Source: Yersinia entomophaga
GTDB taxonomy: Bacteria; Pseudomonadota; Gammaproteobacteria; Enterobacterales; Enterobacteriaceae
Reading direction: 5' to 3'
Length of the DNA: 64,000 bases
Assembly (NCBI RefSeq): GCF_001656035.1
Contig: NZ_CP010029.1
Location: forward strand, 1,268,885 to 1,332,884
The position numbers were made by a program, and so were the translations under genes. Shown here piece after piece: positions 58,323 through 64,000 of this stretch (position 1 is the stretch's first letter; every line of letters begins with the position of its first letter). Under the pieces are notes generated by a model. It did no database searches. It saw only the letters and a list, made by a program, of their open reading frames with translations, and was not told where the DNA came from.

Positions 58323-59270
58323 TTAGCCCGTTGAAACGGCTTCCCGCGTGTTTTCTACACCGTCCCCCGCTCGCAGCCATTCGGCATTCAGCGTTTCCGT
58401 ATCCCCAAGGTACTCCAGCAGCCACGCCATAGCGGGCGAATGGTTGTTTTGCTCCCAGCTCAGGCAGCAAGGGCTATCTGGCAAGGGCTGAGCCAGCGTA
58501 ATAATCACCAGTTTCCCCTGTTTGGCCAGCGGCTCGACGCGATGCGCCGGAACCATACCAATACATAAACCGTCACACAGACAGTCAATGCCCGTTTGCC
58601 AATCCGGTGCCACCAGCCGTCGCTGGTTGTCCAGCGTCCAGGTATCGCGCTTCGGCAGATTACGGGCAGTGTCCTCAATGCAGAGCGAAGGGTAAGGCCG
58701 CAGCTGATCGTCGGTCAAAGGGCCGCTCTGAGATGCCAGCGGATGAGTGGCACTGACCACGCAGTGCCAGTTCATAAACCCCATATCACGGAAGGTAAAG
58801 CGCCCACCGACTGGCACCGCACGCGTCGCACCAATAGCCACATCGGCACGACCATCCGCCAGCGCATCCCACACGCCGTTGAATACCTCAAAATGCACCC
58901 GCAGTTCGATATCGGGGAAATGACGATAAAAATCCAGCACCAACTGACGGCTGCGTAACGGCTTCACAATAATGTCGATAGCAATATCCAGATGGCCGCG
59001 CCAACCGTTAGCGACCTGCTGACATTGACGACGCGTATCAATCATTTTTTTGATAACAGTTCGCGCTTCTTTAATAAACAGCGCTCCCGCTGCCGTCAGT
59101 TCCACATCGCGGTGTCGTCGTTCAAACAGTGGCACTGCCAGCCATGTCTCGAGTTGTCTGACCGTATAGCTGACGGCAGAAGGCACGCGATGCAGTTCTT
59201 GTGCAGCAGCGCTAAAACTACCGGTTCTGGCAACCGCATCAACCACTTCCAATGAATATTCCGACCACAT
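58323..59270 (-). CDS. punR: LysR regulator PunR (YdhB)
   Basis: Activator of the adjacent purine nucleoside exporter/importer gene punC. ATG 59270 gives 315 residues (310 in E. coli). The first 40 residues (MWSEYSLEVVDAVARTGSFS, then AAAQELHRVPSAVSYTVRQL) are nearly identical to YdhB. Divergent from punC. Confidence 0.95.
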   Translation of the reverse strand: MWSEYSLEVVDAVARTGSFSAAAQELHRVPSAVSYTVRQLETWLAVPLFERRHRDVELTAAGALFIKEARTVIKKMIDTRRQCQQVANGWRGHLDIAIDIIVKPLRSRQLVLDFYRHFPDIELRVHFEVFNGVWDALADGRADVAIGATRAVPVGGRFTFRDMGFMNWHCVVSATHPLASQSGPLTDDQLRPYPSLCIEDTARNLPKRDTWTLDNQRRLVAPDWQTGIDCLCDGLCIGMVPAHRVEPLAKQGKLVIITLAQPLPDSPCCLSWEQNNHSPAMAWLLEYLGDTETLNAEWLRAGDGVENTREAVSTG

Positions 59271-59391
59271 TGCCTTGCCTTCAATTATTTTCACACCAGT
59301 ATGCAAATATTACCGTTTCACAGGGGAATAGCCAGCCGGATAGAATGCCCCCCGCATTAATTCTCCTGCAAAGATAACCTGCTTTCGGATT

Positions 59392-59496
59392 GTAGCCAGG
59401 CGGCAACGCCGCGAATCCCAAGGAACCGAGCCACTAAGTGACTGGGGTGAGCGAAGGTAGCCAACACCGCTGCGGTTCGAAAGATAACGGGTATAC
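59392..59496. repeat. Candidate dispersed intergenic repeat
   Basis: The stretch with GCCAGGCGGCAACGCCGCGA, CACTAAGTGACTGGGGTGAG and GAAGGTAGCCAACACCGCTG, ending in ACGGGTATAC, resembles a short intergenic repeat I recall as common in Yersinia/Serratia genomes. It ends 24 bp before the punC ATG. No second copy is in this window, so dispersal is from memory only. Confidence 0.5.
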
Positions 59497-59520
59497 AGAT
59501 AAACGAGATAAATAACGAAA

Positions 59521-60738
59521 ATGAAAACATCCACTAGCTTTATGTTCTACCTCGCCGGTCTGAGCATGTTGGGATACCTTGCCACGGATATGTACTTACC
59601 CGCTTTTGGCGCCATGCAACAAGATTTGCAGGCTTCGGCTGGCTCGATCAGCGCCAGTTTGAGCATTTTTCTCGCCGGATTTGCCATTGCACAATTAGTC
59701 TGGGGACCTTTATCCGATAAATTGGGGCGGAAACCTGTGTTGTTGCTCGGTTTAAGTCTGTTTGCCTTCGGCTGTTTGGGAATGGTTTGGGTGCAAACGC
59801 CGGTACAACTGTTAGCATTACGTCTGGTTCAGGCCGTGGGAGTTTGTTCCGCTGCGGTGACCTGGCAAGCGCTGGTGATTGACCGTTATCGCGATGGCAA
59901 GGCCAATCGGGTCTTTGCCACTATTATGCCTTTGGTCGCCCTTTCTCCTGCGTTAGCACCCCTGCTGGGCGCCTGGTTACTGAACCACTTTAGCTGGCGC
60001 GCCATTTTCGTGGTGCTATTGGCGATTACTCTGCTGCTGTTGATTCCGACTGCTTTATTAAAAGAAAAGCAAAAGAATGCGCAAAGTAGTGAGAGCGAGA
60101 AAGATAATCTTAACTTCTGGCAGATTATTAAATCGCCGCTATTCAGCGGAAACGTGATGATTTTCGCCGCTTGCAGCGCTGGTTTCTTTGCCTGGCTAAC
60201 CGGCTCACCCTTTATTTTGGGCGATATGGGCTATAGCCCGAATGTGATTGGCCTGAGCTACGTCCCGCAAACCCTGGCTTTCTTGCTGGGTGGTTACGGC
60301 TGTCGCAGCGCACTGAATTACATGAAAGGCAATACTCTGTTACCGTGGCTTCTGGTTGGTTACGCTTTAAGCATGATCGCCCTGTATCTGGTGGCGACCC
60401 TAACAGAACCTAACCTGCTGACTTTATTAATTCCATTCTGCGTGATGGCGCTGGTCAACGGTGCCTGTTACCCGATTGTGGTGTCAAATGCATTAATTCC
60501 TTTTCCCAATAACACCGGGAAGGCCGCTGCATTGCAGAATACCCTACAGCTGGGAACCTGTTTTATTGCCAGCATGTTGGTGTCAGCCTTTATTACTCAA
60601 CCGTTATTAGCCACCGTGACCGTCATGGTGTTGACGGTATTATTTGCAGCGCTGGGTTATTTCATACATTTATATGCCACAAATAAGGATGACTCTGATA
60701 ATCAAAGAGAATTAATCTCAGAGAGTCATCATTCCTAA
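59521..60738 (+). CDS. punC: Purine nucleoside transporter PunC (YdhC)
   Basis: Major facilitator superfamily (Bcr/CflA drug:H+ subgroup) inner-membrane protein, 405 residues, 12 helices. [18 protein letters not shown] at the N-terminus and [14 protein letters not shown] (motif A) are present. In E. coli PunC takes part in adenosine uptake under PunR. No clear Shine-Dalgarno is seen before the ATG. Confidence 0.95.
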   Translation: MKTSTSFMFYLAGLSMLGYLATDMYLPAFGAMQQDLQASAGSISASLSIFLAGFAIAQLVWGPLSDKLGRKPVLLLGLSLFAFGCLGMVWVQTPVQLLALRLVQAVGVCSAAVTWQALVIDRYRDGKANRVFATIMPLVALSPALAPLLGAWLLNHFSWRAIFVVLLAITLLLLIPTALLKEKQKNAQSSESEKDNLNFWQIIKSPLFSGNVMIFAACSAGFFAWLTGSPFILGDMGYSPNVIGLSYVPQTLAFLLGGYGCRSALNYMKGNTLLPWLLVGYALSMIALYLVATLTEPNLLTLLIPFCVMALVNGACYPIVVSNALIPFPNNTGKAAALQNTLQLGTCFIASMLVSAFITQPLLATVTVMVLTVLFAALGYFIHLYATNKDDSDNQRELISESHHS

Positions 60739-61061
60739 GGGAAATTATTTCAGCCTTTCTAACGCGCCGAGACAGATTTATTATTGAGAAACCTTTCCGG
60801 CGCGCCTATACTCGATCCCAGTTATAAATAAAGCCGTTAGAAAAAAGTCATATTAGTTTCATATTTTGTACACGTTGATCGCGTTACATTTATCCTTAAG
60901 GATGAGTGAACCTAGTGCCAAACGCAGTAGATTTACTTCTTAATCTTCCTCTGTCCGTAGTTGGATATCAGACACCAAGGTAGCCAATACCTATTCGGTA
61001 TGCGCCTGCAATTTTTTCGTTTATTGCGGGACATCAGTCAGAAGAAAGTGATGGAGAAACT
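60739..61061. other. punC-cfa intergenic region
   Basis: Inverted repeat CGCGCCG / CGGCGCG (60763-60769, 60798-60804, 28-nt loop) after punC may act in termination. The rest is the cfa leader; GGAGAA precedes the cfa ATG. In E. coli cfa has sigma-70 and sigma-S promoters and sRNA sites here, which I cannot confirm. Confidence 0.4.
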
Positions 61062-62213
61062 ATGAGTTCATCCTGTATAGAAGACCAAAGTATTCAAGAA
61101 AATCCGTGGTATCGCATTGTGAATGAAATGTTGAGCCAGGCCGATATTGAAATCAATGGTTCAAGACCTTTCGATATTCAGGTTCATAATCCTGATTTCT
61201 TTAAGCGCGCATTGCAGCAAGGCTCGCTGGGACTCGGGGAAAGTTATATGGACGGATGGTGGGACTGTGAACGACTGGACATTTTTTTCCAGCGCGTGCT
61301 ACGAGCCGGTCTGGAAAAGAAACTCCCCCGCCATTTCAAAGATACCTTACGCGTCGCAACCGCCCGCCTGACTAACCTGCAATCGAAAAAACGCGCCTGG
61401 ATCGTCGGCAAAGAACATTACGATCTCGGTAACGATCTGTTTAGCAGAATGCTAGACAGCCACATGCAATATTCCTGCGGATACTGGAAAGACGCCGCCA
61501 ATCTGGAACAAGCGCAGGAACATAAACTGCGCATGATCTGTGAAAAACTGCGGCTGAAACCCGGCATGAAACTGCTGGATATCGGCTGTGGCTGGGGGGG
61601 ATTATCCGCTTTTGCCGCCCGTCATTATGGCGTTTCCGTTCAGGGCGTCACCATTTCTGCCGAACAGCAAAAACTGGCGCAAGAGCGCTGCGCCGGACTG
61701 GATGTCACTATCCTGCTGCAAGACTATCGAGATTTGCATCAACAGTTTGACCGCATTGTTTCCGTCGGTATGTTCGAACACGTTGGGCCAAAGAACTATC
61801 CAACCTATTTTGAAGTCGTCGAACGCAATCTAAAACCCGATGGTCTGTTCTTGCTGCATACTATTGGCGCGAACCGTAGCAATCTGAGCGTTGATCCGTG
61901 GATTGACCGCTATATCTTCCCTAACGGCTGCCTGCCTTCGATTCGACAAATTGCCGACGCCAGCGAGTCGCGGCTCATTATGGAAGACTGGCACAATTTT
62001 GGCGCTGACTATGATCGCACGCTGATGGCGTGGTACGAAAAATTCCGCGCCGCGTGGCCAGTTTTGTCTGAAAAATACTCGGAACGATTTGAGAGAATGT
62101 TCAGCTATTACCTGAATGCCTGCGCCGGTGCGTTCCGCGTCAGAGATATTCAGCTATGGCAGGTATTGTTTAGCCCGCGCGGCGTTGATGGCGGTCTCCG
62201 CGTTCCTCGCTAA
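61062..62213 (+). CDS. cfa: Cyclopropane fatty acid synthase
   Basis: SAM-dependent methyltransferase adding a methylene bridge to unsaturated phospholipid chains, raising acid and stress tolerance. 383 residues (382 in E. coli). N-terminal lipid-binding domain, then EHYDLGNDLF, the SAM site LLDIGCGWGGLSAFAA, and SVGMFEHVGPKNY. Strong hairpin terminator follows. Confidence 0.97.
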   Translation: MSSSCIEDQSIQENPWYRIVNEMLSQADIEINGSRPFDIQVHNPDFFKRALQQGSLGLGESYMDGWWDCERLDIFFQRVLRAGLEKKLPRHFKDTLRVATARLTNLQSKKRAWIVGKEHYDLGNDLFSRMLDSHMQYSCGYWKDAANLEQAQEHKLRMICEKLRLKPGMKLLDIGCGWGGLSAFAARHYGVSVQGVTISAEQQKLAQERCAGLDVTILLQDYRDLHQQFDRIVSVGMFEHVGPKNYPTYFEVVERNLKPDGLFLLHTIGANRSNLSVDPWIDRYIFPNGCLPSIRQIADASESRLIMEDWHNFGADYDRTLMAWYEKFRAAWPVLSEKYSERFERMFSYYLNACAGAFRVRDIQLWQVLFSPRGVDGGLRVPR

Positions 62214-62234
62214 CGTCTGATTCACGGGATCAAA

Positions 62235-62276
62235 AAAAGGGATACGGCCAAGGCTGTTATCCCTTTTCTTTTTTTC
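62235..62276 (+). terminator. cfa terminator
   Basis: Stem AAAAGGGATA / TATCCCTTTT (62235-62244, 62258-62267) and a long T-rich tract to 62276. Confidence 0.9.
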
Positions 62277-62338
62277 AGGCCGATTAAAGCAGCATTTGCT
62301 CCACAGCGCGGCGCTTGCTTCGATTCAGCGCTGTAATG

Positions 62339-63004
62339 TTAAGATTGCGCTTTAGCCGCCATGTCACTGGCCAAATGCGCCGCCGCGCCGGCGATATCCC
62401 GCTGAGCCAATATACGTTCTACCGTTTCGACCACCGCCTGGGTTTGCGGATCGATTTCAATATTGACGGTCTGCCCCAAACGTTTTTTGCCCAAAGTGGT
62501 GCGTTCCAGCGTTTCCGGAATCAAATGCACGCAGAAACGTTTCCCTTCTACTTCGCCAATGGTCAGGCTGATGCCGTCGATACCGATAAAGCCTTTGTGC
62601 AACACGTATTTCATCAAATCTTCACTTGGCATACGGAACCAGATCTGGCGATTATTTTCAGACGTGTAGATTTTGGCAATCTCGGCGGTGCAGGTAATGT
62701 GGCCAGACATCAGGTGCCCACCAATTTCATCGCTGAATTTAGCCGCGCGCTCCAGATTCACCATATCGCCAACCTGTAGCTGACCCAAATTGGTAATGCG
62801 CAGCGTTTCTTTAATCAAATCAAAGCTGACCAAATCGCCTTCCACCTTGGTCACCGTGAGGCAGCAACCGTTGTGAGACACAGATGCGCCTAAAGCCAGC
62901 TCTGGCAACATATCCGTAGGGAATTTGATGACGTGGGTGCGAAAATTGGCCTTTTCATCGATGGCCACAACTGGCGCGGTGGCCTTAACAATACCAGTAA
63001 ACAT
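62339..63004 (-). CDS. ribC: Riboflavin synthase alpha chain
   Basis: Catalyses dismutation of two 6,7-dimethyl-8-ribityllumazine to riboflavin. ATG 63004 (MFTGIVKA) gives 221 residues; a TTG two codons upstream is not needed. Two lumazine-binding repeats, each with HLMSGHI / [14 protein letters not shown] motifs. Named ribC in E. coli and ribE in many other bacteria. Divergent from mdtK, as in E. coli. Confidence 0.96.
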   Translation of the reverse strand: MFTGIVKATAPVVAIDEKANFRTHVIKFPTDMLPELALGASVSHNGCCLTVTKVEGDLVSFDLIKETLRITNLGQLQVGDMVNLERAAKFSDEIGGHLMSGHITCTAEIAKIYTSENNRQIWFRMPSEDLMKYVLHKGFIGIDGISLTIGEVEGKRFCVHLIPETLERTTLGKKRLGQTVNIEIDPQTQAVVETVERILAQRDIAGAAAHLASDMAAKAQS

Positions 63005-63252
63005 AGGCAATGCCTCTTATTCGTTATCTATAGCGAGGAAAATTATCTTGATTGACCTCAGTTTGCCCTAGAAAAACCGGAAAACCAATTCGCGAAAGGT
63101 AAAAATCTGCAAGGTTATCTACTTCGTTGATAATAAGTTACAAATGATTGCTTAAGCTTTTAGAGACGGTACAATATTTGCCCTCAAGGACGATATTTTA
63201 TCATCGTAACTATTAGCCTGCTTAATCCCAACATTATTAGAAAGGTGTGTAC

Positions 63253-64000
63253 TTGCAAAAGTATCTAACAGAAGTCCGCTGCTTATTAGCGCTGGCTATT
63301 CCGGTGGTGATCGCCTCGGTATCCCAAACTGCCATGGGGGTGGTCGATACTATTATGGCCGGCTCGGTCAGTGCCACCGACATGGCGGCCGTCGCCGTCG
63401 GTACCTCAATCTGGCTCCCCGTTATCCTGTTCGGTCACGGCCTGCTCTTGGCATTAACGCCAACCGTAGCTCAATTAAATGGCTCAGGTCGCCGTGACCA
63501 AATCGCTCATCAGATTCGCCAGGGCTTTTGGCTGGCGTCGATATTATCGGTGCTGATTATGACTCTGCTGTATCACAGCGACCATGTCATCACCCGAATG
63601 CATAACATCGATCCGGTCATGGCAGAAAAAGCCGTGGGCTTCTTGCACGCGATTCTGTGGGGCGCGCCGGGTTATCTGTTCTTCCAGGTTTTGCGTAATC
63701 AGTGTGAGGGATTATCCAAAACCAAACCGGGGATGGTGATTGGTTTTCTTGGCCTGCTGGTCAATATCCCCATCAACTACATCTTCATCTACGGTAAGTT
63801 TGGCGCACCGGCGCTGGGTGGCGTGGGCTGTGGCGTGGCGACCGCCAGCGTGTACTGGGTGATGTTCCTGATGATGCGTTGGTATGTGACCAAAGCCCGT
63901 TCACAGCAGGATATCAAGCTGGAAAAAGGCTTCGCACCACCGGATTGGCATGTAATGAAACGCCTGAGCGGCCTCGGTTTGCCGATTGCTCTGGCGCTGT
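63253..64000 (+). CDS. mdtK: Multidrug efflux protein MdtK (5' part, continues beyond window)
   Basis: MATE-family sodium-coupled exporter (norM/mdtK). The 249 codons present read [19 protein letters not shown] at the start and include [40 protein letters not shown] and [19 protein letters not shown]. The start appears to be TTG 63253 (AAAGGTG upstream), aligned with Met1 of E. coli MdtK. The gene runs off the right edge. Confidence 0.94.
   Translation, partial: MQKYLTEVRCLLALAIPVVIASVSQTAMGVVDTIMAGSVSATDMAAVAVGTSIWLPVILFGHGLLLALTPTVAQLNGSGRRDQIAHQIRQGFWLASILSVLIMTLLYHSDHVITRMHNIDPVMAEKAVGFLHAILWGAPGYLFFQVLRNQCEGLSKTKPGMVIGFLGLLVNIPINYIFIYGKFGAPALGGVGCGVATASVYWVMFLMMRWYVTKARSQQDIKLEKGFAPPDWHVMKRLSGLGLPIALAL

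Noticed and set aside
1..64000. Insertion sequences, integrons, tRNA and rRNA genes
   Set aside because: No transposase, integrase, cloverleaf-type or rRNA-like sequence was recognised anywhere in the window.

Overview
The window is a chromosomal segment of an enterobacterium. Gene order follows the Escherichia coli tpx-tyrR-ycjFX-psp-sap-fabI and gstA-pdxY-tyrS-pdxH-anmK-slyBA-ydh-nemRA-gloA-rnt-grxD-sodB-purR-cfa-ribC-mdtK backbone. The proteins are close to but distinct from E. coli, and the SlyA protein is RovA-like. This suggests Yersiniaceae or a near neighbour (Yersinia/Serratia/Rahnella group); the genus cannot be fixed from the sequence alone. No rRNA, tRNA, prophage, insertion sequence or CRISPR array was seen.

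Layout. 1-9.7 kb: ycjG (cut by the window edge), tpx, tyrR, an inserted Xre-RES toxin-antitoxin pair, then the phage-shock regulon (ycjF, ycjX, pspD, C, B, A and divergent pspF). 9.8-13.8 kb, between pspF and sapA: an accessory segment with a metal-starvation flavour. It holds a RyhB-type small RNA with a Fur box, a two-gene ureohydrolase / alpha-oxoamine synthase operon, a decayed gamma-carbonic-anhydrase-like remnant, and folE2 behind an almost ideal Zur operator. 13.9-20.3 kb: sapABCDF and fabI. 20.6-30 kb: a mixed region with a CMD-like protein, a LysR regulator, dtpA, cbpAM, a small membrane protein, a VOC protein, yohC, a periplasmic histidine phosphatase and a DUF3811 protein. 30.2-41.7 kb: gstA, pdxY, tyrS, pdxH, mliC, anmK, slyB, slyA, ydhIJK, ydhF, ydhL. 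41.7-50.6 kb: a LysR/NAD(P)-binding pair, eptA with a PmrA box, nemR and nemA each with a NemR-like box, a frameshifted rluF, a nonsense-mutated NTF2-like gene, gloA and rnt. 50.6-54.2 kb: an AT-rich spacer and an AIDA-type autotransporter where E. coli has lhr. 54.2-64 kb: grxD, mepH, sodB, ynhF, purR, punR/punC, cfa, riboflavin synthase and the start of mdtK.

How it fits together. Envelope defence recurs (psp, sap, eptA, slyB, mliC, mepH, cfa), as do redox and electrophile defence (tpx, nemRA, gloA, sodB, grxD, gstA) and vitamin B6/B2 metabolism. The window contains both a RyhB-type RNA and the sodB start region, and the two share a 9-nt perfect complementarity at the known RyhB-sodB pairing position. 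The part most worth following up is the pspF-sapA segment. It carries two metal-responsive control elements (Fur, Zur) around an uncharacterised arginine-like/guanidino enzyme pair.
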